Translations under genes and position numbers: made by a program | Notes under the pieces: model-generated | The model's input: only the letters and a program-made list of their open reading frames with translations | Databases searched by the model: none | Told to the model about the DNA's origin: nothing | Part shown: positions 42,090 to 51,121 of the stretch, piece by piece | How the letters are laid out: each line of letters begins with the position of its first letter | How positions within the stretch are numbered: the stretch's first letter is position 1 | Assembly: GCF_003032475.1 (NCBI RefSeq) | Contig: NZ_CP028369.1 | Span: 4,402,001-4,466,000, forward strand | Origin: Streptomyces sp. P3 | GTDB lineage: Bacteria > Actinomycetota > Actinomycetes > Streptomycetales > Streptomycetaceae | DNA: 64,000 nt | Direction of reading: 5' to 3'

Positions 42090-43592
42090 TCATGACGTCC
42101 GGCACCTCTCCACGAACCGGCGGACCACGCCCGGTTCGGACGCCCAGTGCGTGTGCAGATAGCTCGCGTGCACGCCGCGCTCCACGAACCCCTCGAGCCG
42201 CCGCTGCGGGGTCCGCAGCCCCCACGCGGGGGTCGCGCCCGCGCCGGGCTCCACGACGGTCCGGTGGAACTCGTGGCCCCGCATCCGGGTTCCGGCGACG
42301 GCCAGCGCGCTGTCGCTCACGGCGACCGCGTCCCGGTAGCCGAGCGTGAGCCGTCCGCTCATCCGCGCTGACGCGTCGAGCACCCCGCACATGGGCTGCC
42401 CGTCCAGCTCGCGGCACAGATAGAGCAGCCCGGCGCACTCGGCGGCGACGGGCGCCCCCTGGTCCACGAGGGCCGCCACCGCCTTGCGCAGTGGTTCGTT
42501 GGCGGACAGCTCGGCCGCGTACATCTCGGGGAACCCGCCCCCGACGACCAACCCGGCGGTCCCGTCGGGCAGTCGCTCGTCCCGCAGCGGATCGAAGGGG
42601 ACCACCTCGGCGCCGGCGGCGGCGAGCAGCTCGGCGTGCTCGGCGTAGGAGAACGTGAAGGCGGAGCCGCCGGCGACGGCGACCACAGGCCGGCCCGCGC
42701 CGCCCGGCCGCAGCCCACCGGCGCCGGAGGGCGGGATCCGGACCGCGGGGCCCGGGACGTCGGGGATCGGGACGTCGAGGGCCCGCCCGGGCACGGCACG
42801 CAGGGCCTCGGCCGCGTCCCAGGGCGCGCAGGACAGCTCTCCCGCGCCTCGTGCCAGCGCGAGCAGCGCCTCGAGGTCGCACCCCTGTGCCACCTGCGCC
42901 GCCATCGCAGCGACGGAGTCCACCGCCTCGGCCCGCCGTTCGGCGACCGGCACCAGTCCGAGGTGCCGGGACGGCGTGTCCACCCGCGAGGCCCGCCGCA
43001 CCACGCCGAGCACCGGTGTCCCGGCCGACTCCAGCGCGTCCCGCAGCAGTTCCTCGTGGCGGTCGGAGGCGACCTTGTTGAGGATCACGCCCCCGACCCG
43101 CACGTGCGGGTCCCAGGAGACGAACCCGTGCACCAGCGCCGCCACCGACCGGGACTGCGACGAGGCGTCGACCACGAGCACCACCGGCGCCCGCAGCAGC
43201 TTCGCCACCTGGGCCGTGGAGGCCAGTTCGCCCTCGCCCGCGGCCCCGTCGTACATCCCCATCACGCCCTCGACGATCGCCAGGTCGCAGCCGCGCGCAC
43301 CGTGCGCGAACAGCGGGCCGACCAGTTCCGGCCCGCACAGGTACGCGTCGAGGTTGCGGCCCACCCGCCCGGTCGCGAGCGAGTGGTATCCGGGGTCGAT
43401 GTAGTCCGGCCCGACCTTGTGCGGGGACACGGCGAGCCCACGCGCGGCGAACGCGGCCATCAGCCCCGTCGCGACGGTGGTCTTGCCGCTGCCCGAGGAG
43501 GGTGCGGCGATGACGAGCCGGGGCACGGAGGACGAGGCCGAAGGCGGCGTCGGCGAGGACGCGGACGGCGTCGCGGCAGGGGGCGTCAGCAC
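42090..43592 (-). CDS. cobB: Cobyrinate a,c-diamide synthase
   Basis: Glutamine amidotransferase-type amidase of 500 residues that amidates carboxylates a and c of cobyrinic acid or its hydrogenobyrinic equivalent. The N-terminal ATP-binding loop is SSGSGKTTVATGL. The C-terminal class I glutaminase domain has its nucleophile cysteine in VAAECAGLLYL, and GGGFPEMYA is also typical. GTG 43592 gives a slightly long, Ser/Pro/Ala-rich N-terminus. It lies 4 bp after cobO and is the last gene of the minus-strand cob operon in this window. Confidence 0.94.
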   Translation of the reverse strand: MLTPPAATPSASSPTPPSASSSVPRLVIAAPSSGSGKTTVATGLMAAFAARGLAVSPHKVGPDYIDPGYHSLATGRVGRNLDAYLCGPELVGPLFAHGARGCDLAIVEGVMGMYDGAAGEGELASTAQVAKLLRAPVVLVVDASSQSRSVAALVHGFVSWDPHVRVGGVILNKVASDRHEELLRDALESAGTPVLGVVRRASRVDTPSRHLGLVPVAERRAEAVDSVAAMAAQVAQGCDLEALLALARGAGELSCAPWDAAEALRAVPGRALDVPIPDVPGPAVRIPPSGAGGLRPGGAGRPVVAVAGGSAFTFSYAEHAELLAAAGAEVVPFDPLRDERLPDGTAGLVVGGGFPEMYAAELSANEPLRKAVAALVDQGAPVAAECAGLLYLCRELDGQPMCGVLDASARMSGRLTLGYRDAVAVSDSALAVAGTRMRGHEFHRTVVEPGAGATPAWGLRTPQRRLEGFVERGVHASYLHTHWASEPGVVRRFVERCRTS

Positions 43593-43596
43593 GACG

Positions 43597-44196
43597 TCAC
43601 CACTCGATGCCCCTCTGCCCCTTCTGCCCCGCGTCCATCGGATGCTTGACCTTGGACATGTCGGTGACCAGGTCGGCGAAGTCCACGAGCTTCCCGGGCG
43701 CGTTGCGTCCGGTGATGACGACGTGCTGGGTCCCGGGCCTCTCCCGCAGCACCGAGATCACCTCGTCGACGTCGATCCACCCCCAGTGCAGCGGATAGGC
43801 GAACTCGTCGAGCACGTACAGCTTGTACGCCTCGGCGGCGAGGTCCCGCTTGACCTGCTCCCAGCCCTCACGGGCCTTCTCCTCATTGTCGAGCTGCTGG
43901 TCGCGCTGCACCCACGACCAGCCCTCGCCCATCTTGTGCCAGTCGACGGAACCGCCCTCGCCGGACGCCCCCAGCACCCGCAGCGCGTTCTCCTCGCCGA
44001 CCTTCCACTTCGCCGACTTGACGAACTGGAACACCCCGATCGGCCACCCCTGGTTCCAGGCCCGCAGCGCGAGCCCGAAGGCGGCGGTCGACTTCCCCTT
44101 GCCGATGCCCATGTGCACCATGACGAGCGCCCGGTTGCGGCGCTGACGCGTCGTCAGTCCGTCGTCCGGCACGACACTCGGCTGTCCCTGCGGCAT
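43597..44196 (-). CDS. cobO: Cob(I)yrinic acid a,c-diamide adenosyltransferase
   Basis: CobO/BtuR-type adenosyltransferase of 199 residues that attaches the adenosyl ligand to the corrinoid cobalt. The modified P-loop GIGKGKSTAAFG is near residue 33. Typical segments are VFQFVKSAKWKVGEEN and VLDEFAYPLHWGWID. The ATG at 44196 overlaps the chelatase stop by one base (TAATG), so the genes are coupled. Length is normal. Confidence 0.95.
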   Translation of the reverse strand: MPQGQPSVVPDDGLTTRQRRNRALVMVHMGIGKGKSTAAFGLALRAWNQGWPIGVFQFVKSAKWKVGEENALRVLGASGEGGSVDWHKMGEGWSWVQRDQQLDNEEKAREGWEQVKRDLAAEAYKLYVLDEFAYPLHWGWIDVDEVISVLRERPGTQHVVITGRNAPGKLVDFADLVTDMSKVKHPMDAGQKGQRGIEW

Positions 44197-46277
44197 TAAG
44201 CGGCCCTCCTCGAAGTTCCCTGCACGTTCTTCACCAGTCCCGCGATGGAGTCCGCCCGCAGCTCGTCCAGCGTGACGGCGGTTCCTCCCAGCTGTGCGGC
44301 GAGCTCCCCGGCGAGCCCGAGCCGTACCGGCCCCGACTCGCAGTCGACCACCACGCTCGCGACGCCCTCGGCGGCGAACAGCCGGGCCGCCCGTCCGGCC
44401 GTCCCGACCGGCTCGGGGCCCCCGGTGGCCCGTCCGTCCGTCACCACGACGACCAGCGCCCGCCGCGCCGGATCCCGCAACCGCTCCACGCGCAGCACGT
44501 CGTGCGCCCGGAGCAGCCCGGCGGCCAGCGGCGTGCGCCCCCCGGTGGGCAGTGACTCCAGGCGTACGGCGGCCGCGTCCACCGACGAGGTGGGCGGCAG
44601 CGCGACGTCCGCGGCCGAGCCGCGGAAGGTGACGAGCCCGACCTTGTCCCGCCGCTGATAGGCGTCGAGCAGCAGCGACAGCACCGCGCCCTTCACCGCG
44701 CCCATCCGCTGCCGGGCGGCCATCGACCCCGAGGCGTCCACGACGAACAGCACGAGGTTCCCCTCGCGCCCCTCCCGGACCGCCTGCCGCAGATCGTCGC
44801 GCCGCACCACCAGCCCCGGCCCGGACCGTCCACGCGCCCGCTGGTGCGGGGCGGCCGCGTGCACGGTCGCCGCCAGGTGCAGCTTGGTCAGCGCGCCCCG
44901 GGGGCGCCGCGCGCCCGTGGTCCGGCCGTGCTCGGTGCGCGCCCGCGACCGCCGCCCGGCGGCGCCCTCACCGATGCCGGGCACGCTCAGCGTCTTCGTG
45001 CGGAACGGCTCGGCGGCCCGCACGGGGGACTGCTCCCCGGCTCCAGGGCCGCCCGGCTGCGGCTGCGCGTCGCCCTCCCCGCTCCGCCCGGTGTCGGGGC
45101 CGGCGCCGTCGCCCTGCGGCGGCACGGTGGCGTCGCCGGCCGTGTCGTGGGCCGTGTCGCCGGACTGCGGCGGCAGGCCGCCCCCGCCGTCAGGACCGCC
45201 CTCGGGACCGTCGTCGGGGCCGCCCTCGGGGCCCTGCGGGCCGGGGTCGGGATCCTCGTCGTCCGAGCCGCCGAACTCCTCCAGCGTCTCGTCGAGCTTG
45301 TCCTCGTCGAGTCCGGGCGCGTCGAAGGGGTTGCGCCGCCTGCGGTGCGGCAGTGCGAGCAGCGCGGCCTGCCGTACGTCCTCCGCGAGCACGTCGGTCC
45401 GTCCGGCCCACGCGGCCAGCGCGGTGGCCGTGCGCGCCATGACGATGTCGGCGCGCATGCCGTCCACCTCGAACGCGGCGCACGTCGCCGCGATCTGCCG
45501 CAGCGCCGCGTCGCCCAGCCGCACCGACGGCAGCAGCTCGCGCGCCGCCGCGATCCGGCCGCGGACGGCGGCCTCCTCGTCCGCCCAGCGCGCGGCGAAC
45601 GCCTCGGGGTCGTCGTCGTGCGCGAGCCGCCGCCGCACCACCTCCACCCGCTGGTCGGGCTCGCGCGAGGCCGCCACCTCCACCGTCAGCCCGAACCGGT
45701 CGAGCAACTGCGGCCGCAGCTCGCCCTCCTCGGGGTTCATGGTGCCGACGAGCAGGAACCGGGCCGCGTGCCGTACGGAGACGCCCTCGCGCTCGACGTA
45801 CGAGGCGCCCATCGCGGCCGCGTCCAGCAGCAGGTCGACCAGATGGTCGTGGAGGAGGTTGACCTCGTCGACGTAGAGGATGCCCCGGTGCGCGTCGGCG
45901 AGGAGCCCCGGCTCGAAGGCCTTCACGCCCTCCGCCAGCGCCCGTTCGATGTCCAGCGCGCCCACCAGCCGGTCCTCGGAGGCGCCGACCGGCAGCTCCA
46001 CCATCCGCGCCGGCCGCGTCTCGTACGCCCCCGGCTCGTGCGGTCCGTCGGGGCAGGCCGGGTCGGGCGAGGCCGGGTCGCAGGAGAACCGGCAGCCGGT
46101 CACCGCGTCCAGCGCCGGCATGAGCGCCGACAGCGCCCGTACCGCCGTCGACTTTGCGGTGCCCTTCTCGCCGCGCACCAGCACACCGCCCACCGCCGGC
46201 GACACGGCGTTCAGCAGCAGCGCGAGCCGCAGGTCGTCCTGGCCGACGACGGCCGTGAACGGGAAAGGAGTACTCAC
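44196..46277 (-). CDS. Fused ChlI/ChlD-type chelatase ATPase subunit
   Basis: Chelatase accessory protein of 693 residues. An N-terminal AAA+ ATPase (Walker A GEKGTAKST, Walker B ILYVDEVNLL) is joined by a Gly/Pro/Asp-rich linker (about 340-450) to a C-terminal von Willebrand A domain with MIDAS motif DASGSMAAR. Such BchI-BchD fusions work with CobN to insert cobalt. GTG 46277 overlaps by 4 bp an upstream frame whose remainder looks degenerate. CobN itself is not in this window. The stop overlaps the cobO start. Confidence 0.92.
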   Translation of the reverse strand: MSTPFPFTAVVGQDDLRLALLLNAVSPAVGGVLVRGEKGTAKSTAVRALSALMPALDAVTGCRFSCDPASPDPACPDGPHEPGAYETRPARMVELPVGASEDRLVGALDIERALAEGVKAFEPGLLADAHRGILYVDEVNLLHDHLVDLLLDAAAMGASYVEREGVSVRHAARFLLVGTMNPEEGELRPQLLDRFGLTVEVAASREPDQRVEVVRRRLAHDDDPEAFAARWADEEAAVRGRIAAARELLPSVRLGDAALRQIAATCAAFEVDGMRADIVMARTATALAAWAGRTDVLAEDVRQAALLALPHRRRRNPFDAPGLDEDKLDETLEEFGGSDDEDPDPGPQGPEGGPDDGPEGGPDGGGGLPPQSGDTAHDTAGDATVPPQGDGAGPDTGRSGEGDAQPQPGGPGAGEQSPVRAAEPFRTKTLSVPGIGEGAAGRRSRARTEHGRTTGARRPRGALTKLHLAATVHAAAPHQRARGRSGPGLVVRRDDLRQAVREGREGNLVLFVVDASGSMAARQRMGAVKGAVLSLLLDAYQRRDKVGLVTFRGSAADVALPPTSSVDAAAVRLESLPTGGRTPLAAGLLRAHDVLRVERLRDPARRALVVVVTDGRATGGPEPVGTAGRAARLFAAEGVASVVVDCESGPVRLGLAGELAAQLGGTAVTLDELRADSIAGLVKNVQGTSRRAA

Positions 46278-46458
46278 TTCTCGTTGCCTTCCAACTCGCC
46301 CTCCGGCGCGGGACGGACGTCCCGCGGCCGTTCGGTGGTGCCGCGCCGCGGGCGCCGGCCGGACTCCCCCGTGAACGGGACGCCGCCCGCCGACGGCGAC
46401 GACCGGGCACCCGAGCGCCCGCCCGTGTGCTCGCCCGTGCGGGCGCTCACGTGGGCGC
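46278..46458 (-). other. Inter-cob gap with hairpin and possible 3' remnant of a deleted gene
   Basis: The 181 bp between cobQ and the chelatase gene hold a perfect 8-bp hairpin (46307-46314 with 46319-46326). They also hold an open minus-strand frame ending EGELEGNEK whose stop overlaps the chelatase GTG by 4 bp. Such an overlap usually marks a real preceding gene. I see no complete gene here. A 12-bp repeat GGGCGCTCACGT runs through the cobQ stop at about 46441-46464. Confidence 0.45.
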
Positions 46459-47991
46459 TCACGTGGGCGCTCCCGGGGGGACGAACGGCAGCCCCCGCGG
46501 CGCGCCCGACTCGATCAGCCGCCAGAGCGCGTCGGTGTCCGCGTGCTCCTCGATCAGGTCGCCGAGCCGGTCCAGCTGCTCCTCGCGCAGCGCGGCGAAC
46601 GAGGTGTCGGGAGCGGGCACGAAACGCCGGCCCGCGGCCGCGGCCACCTCGCGCAGGAAGGCCCGCCGGAAGCCGTCCGACTCCAGCGAGCCGTGCCAGT
46701 GCGTGCCCCACACCTGCCCGACCCGGCAGCCGTCCAGGGGGTTTCCGCGGTCGTCGCGCAGGAACGCCTCGCCGCCGTCCACGGTGGCCACCCCGTGATG
46801 GATCTCGTACCCCTCGACGGACTCGCCGAGGGCCTCGCCCACCGGCCGGGTGAGGGTCTTCTCCGGGGCGAACCGCACCCGTACGGGAAGCAGTCCGAGC
46901 CCGTCGACCCGGCCGAGCCGGCTCTCGACCTCGTCCTCGATCCGCGTGCCGAGGATCTGGTAGCCCCCGCAGACGCCGAGGACGGGCCGCTGTTCGGCGG
47001 CCCTGCGCACCAGCGCGTCGGCGAGGCCGCGCTCACGCAGCCACTGAAGCGCCCGCACGGTGCCCCGGGTGCCCGGTACGACGACCAGGTCGGCGTCGGC
47101 CAGTTCCTCGGGCCGGTCGACGAACCGCACGACGACGCCGGGCTCGGCGGCCAGCGCGTCCACGTCGGTGAAGTTGGACATCAGCGGGACCGCGCAGACC
47201 GCGACCCGCAGCACGTCCTCACCGACCGGCGGGGCGGTGTTCGACTCCCGCACGGTTCCCCGCAGCGAGACCCGCAGCCCGTCCTCCTCGTCGATCCCGA
47301 GACCGTGCCGGAACGGCAGCACCCCGTACGTCCGCCGCCCGGTGAGCCCGTGCAGCATGTCCAGGCCCGGCTCCAGCAGGGAGACGTCCCCGCGGAACTT
47401 GTTGACGAGGAATCCGGCGACCAGTTCCTGGTCCTCGGGCGACAGCAGGGCCACGGTGCCGAAGAACGACGCGAAGACCCCGCCCCGGTCGATGTCGCCG
47501 ACGACGAGCACGGGCAGCCGCGCGCTGCGCGCGATCCCCATGTTCACGATGTCGGTCCGCCGCAGGTTGATCTCGGCGGGACTGCCCGCCCCCTCACAGA
47601 TCACCGCGTCATACGTGCCCCGCAACTCGGCGAGACAGTCGAGAACGGTGCCGAGGAGTCTCTGCTGCCGCCCACCGTGGTAGCCGCGGGCGCTCATCTC
47701 GCCCACCGGCCTGCCCAGCAGCACGACCTGGCTGCTGCGCTCCCCGCCCGGCTTGAGCAGCACGGGGTTCATCAGCGCGGTCGGCTCCACCCGGCAGGCC
47801 TGCGCCTGCATGGCCTGCGCCCGCCCGATCTCGGCGCCCTCCCGCGTCACGAAGGAGTTCAGGGACATGTTCTGCGCCTTGAACGGCGCGACCTTGACGC
47901 CGCGTCGCACCAGCCACCGGCAGATCCCGGCGGTGACGACGCTCTTGCCGGCGTCGGAGGTCGTGCCGGCGACGAGGAGCCCCCCGCTCAT
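46459..47991 (-). CDS. cobQ: Cobyric acid synthase
   Basis: Glutamine-dependent amidotransferase of 510 residues that amidates the b, d, e and g side chains of adenosylcobyrinic diamide. The N-terminal P-loop-like motif is [14 protein letters not shown], followed by [13 protein letters not shown]. The glutaminase domain has Cys in [12 protein letters not shown] and His in [13 protein letters not shown] 47991 overlaps the cobD stop (ATGA), which fixes the start. Length is typical. Confidence 0.95.
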   Translation of the reverse strand: MSGGLLVAGTTSDAGKSVVTAGICRWLVRRGVKVAPFKAQNMSLNSFVTREGAEIGRAQAMQAQACRVEPTALMNPVLLKPGGERSSQVVLLGRPVGEMSARGYHGGRQQRLLGTVLDCLAELRGTYDAVICEGAGSPAEINLRRTDIVNMGIARSARLPVLVVGDIDRGGVFASFFGTVALLSPEDQELVAGFLVNKFRGDVSLLEPGLDMLHGLTGRRTYGVLPFRHGLGIDEEDGLRVSLRGTVRESNTAPPVGEDVLRVAVCAVPLMSNFTDVDALAAEPGVVVRFVDRPEELADADLVVVPGTRGTVRALQWLRERGLADALVRRAAEQRPVLGVCGGYQILGTRIEDEVESRLGRVDGLGLLPVRVRFAPEKTLTRPVGEALGESVEGYEIHHGVATVDGGEAFLRDDRGNPLDGCRVGQVWGTHWHGSLESDGFRRAFLREVAAAAGRRFVPAPDTSFAALREEQLDRLGDLIEEHADTDALWRLIESGAPRGLPFVPPGAPT

Positions 47992-48932
47992 GACTGACGT
48001 CCCTTCGCGACCAGGCGCGCGGCGACGGTGACGCCGAGCGCGAGCAGACCGACGCGGCGGGAGAGCCGCGCGGCGCGTTCGATGTCGTGCGCGGTGACGG
48101 CCCGTCCGGCCGCCCCGTTGAGGACCGGCCGGTGCTCGACCCGGCCGCCGTACGACAGGGTCCCGCCCAGCCGCACCCCGAGGGCGCCCGCGAAAGACGC
48201 CTCCACGGGGCCCGCGTTGGGGCTCGGGTGACTGCGGGCGTCGGCGCGCCAGGCCCGCAGCGCACCGTGCGGATCGTCCCCCGCGGCGGCGGCGAGCACG
48301 GCGGTCAGCCGCGCCCCGGGCCACCCGGCGAGGTCGTCGAGCCGGGCGGCGGCCCAGCCGAAGCGCAGGTACCGCGGCGAGCGGTGACCGACCATCGCGT
48401 CAAGGGTGTTGACGGCCCGGAACCCGACCAGCCCCGGCACGCCGCCCACGGCGCCCCACACCAGCGCACCGACGACGGCGTCGGAGGTGTTCTCGGCGAC
48501 GGACTCCACGACGGCCCGGGCGATCCCGTCGGCGTCCAGCGCCTGGGGGTCGCGCCCACACAGATGCGGCAGTCGTTCGCGGGCCGCCTCGACGTCCCCC
48601 GCCTCCAGGGCCCGTCCGACAGCGCGGGCCTCGCGGACGAGCGAACTGCCCCCGACGACGGCCCAGGTGGCGGCGGCGGTCAGGGCCACGGAGGCGGCGG
48701 GGGAGCGGCGCACGCCCCGTGAGGCGACGGCTCCGAGGGCGACGGCGCCGCCCGCGCACACGACGGTGTGCAGGGCGCCCCACCCCCGGTGGTCCCGCCA
48801 GAGCAGCCGTTCGACGGCGCCCGCGGCCCGCCCGAACACGGCGACCGGATGCCCGCGGCGGGGATCGCCGAGGAGCAGGTCGCCGAGAAGGCCGGCGGCG
48901 GCGCCGTACGCGTGGACGCGCTCGGCACCCAT
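47988..48932 (-). CDS. cobD: Adenosylcobinamide-phosphate synthase (CobD/CbiB)
   Basis: Membrane protein of 314 residues that attaches the aminopropanol moiety to cobyric acid. It has about four or five helices. CbiB-family segments are [41 protein letters not shown] and [22 protein letters not shown]. It is the first full gene of the operon, 44 bp before cobQ coupling by an ATGA overlap at its end, and lies just downstream of the riboswitch and micro-ORF. Confidence 0.94.
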   Translation of the reverse strand: MGAERVHAYGAAAGLLGDLLLGDPRRGHPVAVFGRAAGAVERLLWRDHRGWGALHTVVCAGGAVALGAVASRGVRRSPAASVALTAAATWAVVGGSSLVREARAVGRALEAGDVEAARERLPHLCGRDPQALDADGIARAVVESVAENTSDAVVGALVWGAVGGVPGLVGFRAVNTLDAMVGHRSPRYLRFGWAAARLDDLAGWPGARLTAVLAAAAGDDPHGALRAWRADARSHPSPNAGPVEASFAGALGVRLGGTLSYGGRVEHRPVLNGAAGRAVTAHDIERAARLSRRVGLLALGVTVAARLVAKGRQS

Positions 48933-48936
48933 CGGG

Positions 48937-48996
48937 TCAGCCGGCTGTGGGGGCGGGGGTCGGCTCGGTGGTGACGCTCGGTCGGCAGCCGCACAT
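48937..48996 (-). CDS. 19-codon micro-ORF between the cobalamin riboswitch and cobD
   Basis: ATG 48996 is preceded at normal distance by GTGAGGA. It encodes MCGCRPSVTTEPTPAPTAG and stops 5 bp before the cobD start. The MCGC opening gives two closely spaced cysteines. It may be a leader peptide coupled to cobD translation, a metal-binding microprotein or chance. I know of no named homologue. Confidence 0.45.
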   Translation of the reverse strand: MCGCRPSVTTEPTPAPTAG

Positions 48997-49034
48997 GGCA
49001 GAGGTCCTCACTCAGGGTGTCCGCGCCCTGGTTC

Positions 49035-49170
49035 GACGAGACCGGCGGCGAGAGTTCCTGGCTCCCGGGGGGTTTCCTCCCCGGTGACAGTGGCGGGACC
49101 GCGCCGGACTCGCACCGGCTTCCTCTTCTGCCGCCGTACATGGCCCGGGCAGTCCACCACGGGCCCGGAA
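49035..49170 (-). ncRNA. Cobalamin (B12) riboswitch
   Basis: The minus-strand leader contains the conserved aptamer core: GGAAGCCGGTGCGAGTCCGG, then GCGGTCCCGCCACTGT (plus coordinates 49087-49123). The B12 box GGGAGCCAGGAACTCTCGCC follows (49047-49065, extending a base). These are hallmark elements of the adenosylcobalamin riboswitch. It precedes the micro-ORF and cobD, so high cobalamin should shut down the cob operon. Outer stem limits are approximate. Confidence 0.93.
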
Positions 49171-49175
49171 GGGCC

Positions 49176-49192
49176 GTCAACTTGCTGTTGAC
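49176..49192. promoter_or_regulatory. GTCAAC-N5-GTTGAC inverted repeat with -35 for the cob operon
   Basis: Perfect 6-bp arms (49176-49181, 49187-49192) include TTGACG on the minus strand as a likely -35. A weak TGGACT follows at 18-bp spacing. The predicted transcript would begin just before the riboswitch. Confidence 0.4.
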
Positions 49193-49235
49193 CTGCGCGG
49201 GGAGGATGTGCAGAACCCCACACGGCGGGGCCGAC

Positions 49236-49360
49236 GGGGTTCGGGAACGGGGTGCGGAGAGCGGGTACGGGCGCGCGAGGCTCGGCCGGGGTACGGGAAC
49301 GGGGTGCTCAGCCGGGGTACGGGAACGGGGTGTGCTCAGCGGGGGTACGGGAACGGGGTG
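49236..49360. repeat. Four copies of a G-rich 19-bp repeat
   Basis: GGGGTACGGGAACGGGGTG occurs at 49288-49306, 49314-49332 and 49342-49360. A copy with one change (T for A) is at 49236-49254. Spacings between the last three are 26 and 28 bp. Runs of three or four G residues separated by 3-base loops make G-quadruplex formation plausible, most clearly in the last copy with the following CGGG. Confidence 0.85.
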
Positions 49361-49387
49361 CGGGACGGCGATCCGTCCCGCACCCCG
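49354..49387. terminator. 15-bp perfect hairpin, terminator of the pit/small membrane protein unit
   Basis: The stem from 49354-49368 pairs perfectly with 49373-49387 around the 4-base loop CGAT. It lies just beyond the end of the small membrane protein gene and overlaps the last G-rich repeat. It is an excellent transcription stop, without a U tract. Confidence 0.75.
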
Positions 49388-49448
49388 AATGGTCCACGAC
49401 CCGCCGGGCGACCGGCCGTCCGAGGACGACCGGTCGGACCACGACGTG

Positions 49449-49670
49449 TCAGACGACGATCAGCGAGATCCCGTAGGCCACCGCCGCCGCGCAGGCGGCG
49501 AAGCACGCGTACGCGCCCGTCGCCGCGAGGGCGGCCGAGCCGCCCTCGGCCGTCGCGCGTTCCCTGCGCGACAGGCCCATGACGCCGAGGGTGAACAGGG
49601 CGACGAGGCCCACGGTGACCACGAGGCTGACGCCGAACACGGAGCCCAGGGCTGCCCAGTCGATCTTCAT
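49449..49670 (-). CDS. Small two-helix membrane protein downstream of pit
   Basis: Protein of 73 residues with two predicted membrane helices (about 8-32 and 46-71), joined by a short charged loop RRERATAEGG. It is 34 bp after the phosphate transporter gene on the same strand and probably co-transcribed with it. I recall a comparable small gene beside pit in other Streptomyces. The function is unknown; an accessory subunit of the transporter is possible. Confidence 0.75.
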   Translation of the reverse strand: MKIDWAALGSVFGVSLVVTVGLVALFTLGVMGLSRRERATAEGGSAALAATGAYACFAACAAAVAYGISLIVV

Positions 49671-49704
49671 GCCGGTTCTCTTCCTTCGTTCCGGTGGCGC
49701 GGGC

Positions 49705-50958
49705 TCAGACGGCCGCGGCCGGGGGAGCGGCGGGGGCGGTCGGCGCGGCCGGCGCCGGGATGGTCGCCGTCAGGTCCGTCGTGACGTCCTCGGCCGGCGT
49801 GCCCGTGGGCGGCGGCGCGACCATGGCGATGGCCGTGGTGATGACACCGGCCGGTTCCTCGGACTCGTTGACGTTCGACGCGTCGACGACCTCGCGCCGG
49901 GAGATCTTCCAGATGGCCGCGCTGGAGGCGATCAGGAAGACGGCGACCACCGCCGTGCCCCAGTCGCCGAGCCCGGTGACCGACTCGGCGAGCGCGCCCA
50001 CCAGGGCGGCGGCCGGGAGGGTCAGACCCCAGGCGACGAACATGCGGGTCGCGGTCGACCAGCGGACCACACCGCCCTTGCGTCCCAGCCCCGCGCCCAT
50101 CACCGCACCGGAGACCGAATGCGTGGTGGAGAGGGAGAAGCCGAGGTGGGAGGAGGCCAGGATGACCGTCGCGGCACTGGTCTGGGCCGCGAAGCCCTGC
50201 TGCGGCTGGAGGTCGGTCAGCCCCTTGCCCATCGTGCGGATGATGCGCCAGCCGCCGAGGTAGGTGCCGAGCGCGATGGCCAGACCGGCCGAGAGGATGA
50301 CCCAGGTGGGCGGGTCGGAGTCGGGGGCAACGGCACCGCCGGCCACCAGGGCCAGGGTGATGATGCCCATCGTCTTCTGGGCGTCGTTGGTGCCGTGGGC
50401 GAGGGAGACCAGGCCGGCCGAGGCGATCTGGCCCGCGCGGTAGCCCTTGTCCGCTGCCCTGCCGTCGGCCCTGCGGCCCAGCGTGTAGGAGAGGCGGGTG
50501 GCGAACATCGCCGCGACGCCCGCGACGATCGGCGCGGCGATCGCCGGCAGCAGCACCTTGGTCACCAGCACGTCGCCGTGGACCGCGCCCGTACCGGCCG
50601 AGGCGATGGTGGCGCCGATCAGGCCGCCCATCAGGGCGTGCGAGGAGCTGGAGGGCAGGCCCACCAGCCAGGTCAGCAGGTTCCAGAGGATCGCGCCGAC
50701 CAGGGCGGCGAAGATGACCTCGGGACGGATGCCGGTCTCGTCGACGAGACCCTTGGAGATCGTGTTGGCGACCTCCACCGAGAGGAAGGCTCCCACAAGG
50801 TTCAGCACGGCGGACATGGCCACCGCGACCTTGGGCTTGAGTGCACCGGTCGAGATGGTCGTGGCCATCGCGTTGGCGGTGTCGTGAAAACCGTTCGTGA
50901 AATCAAACGCAAGTGCGGTTACCACCACAATCGCGAGGATCAGCGAGAAGTTTTCCAT
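49705..50958 (-). CDS. pit: PiT-family inorganic phosphate transporter
   Basis: Low-affinity phosphate transporter of 417 residues with about ten helices. The duplicated PiT signatures are FDFTNGFHDTANAMATT near the start and AHGTNDAQKTMGII in the middle, with a matching GAVMGAGLG region. The C-terminal tail is Ala/Pro-rich. A two-unit PHO box lies about 50 bp upstream, so PhoP probably controls it. The gene corresponds, from memory, to pitH2 of S. coelicolor, reported to be PhoP-dependent. Confidence 0.93.
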   Translation of the reverse strand: MENFSLILAIVVVTALAFDFTNGFHDTANAMATTISTGALKPKVAVAMSAVLNLVGAFLSVEVANTISKGLVDETGIRPEVIFAALVGAILWNLLTWLVGLPSSSSHALMGGLIGATIASAGTGAVHGDVLVTKVLLPAIAAPIVAGVAAMFATRLSYTLGRRADGRAADKGYRAGQIASAGLVSLAHGTNDAQKTMGIITLALVAGGAVAPDSDPPTWVILSAGLAIALGTYLGGWRIIRTMGKGLTDLQPQQGFAAQTSAATVILASSHLGFSLSTTHSVSGAVMGAGLGRKGGVVRWSTATRMFVAWGLTLPAAALVGALAESVTGLGDWGTAVVAVFLIASSAAIWKISRREVVDASNVNESEEPAGVITTAIAMVAPPPTGTPAEDVTTDLTATIPAPAAPTAPAAPPAAAV

Positions 50959-51005
50959 TTACCCAGGCAATCGTTCGAAGTCATTGGCTGATTGACCGTA
51001 GGCAA

Positions 51006-51027
51006 CCTGGGTGAACGGAAGATGAAC
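51006..51027 (-). promoter_or_regulatory. PHO box (PhoP direct-repeat site)
   Basis: On the minus strand two adjacent 11-bp units read GTTCATCTTCC (51027-51017) and GTTCACCCAGG (51016-51006). The Streptomyces PhoP consensus is direct repeats of GTTCACC-type 11-mers. It sits upstream of pit. Confidence 0.75.
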
Positions 51028-51121
51028 TGAGGCGGGCGTCACGGTGTCCGGTTGACGCGGTTGCGGTATCGCTCGCGCGCGAGGGCCGACGGCCCCCGGG
51101 AGCGCCTGGCAGGATCGCGGC

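Noticed and set aside
46274..46711. 145-codon minus-strand frame as a complete gene
   Set aside because: Most of it overlaps cobQ in another frame and is Arg/Gly/Ala-rich; only the tail after the cobQ stop might be a remnant.
49236..49360. G-rich repeats as a CRISPR array
   Set aside because: Spacers are only 7-9 bp, units are 19 bp and no cas genes occur in the window.
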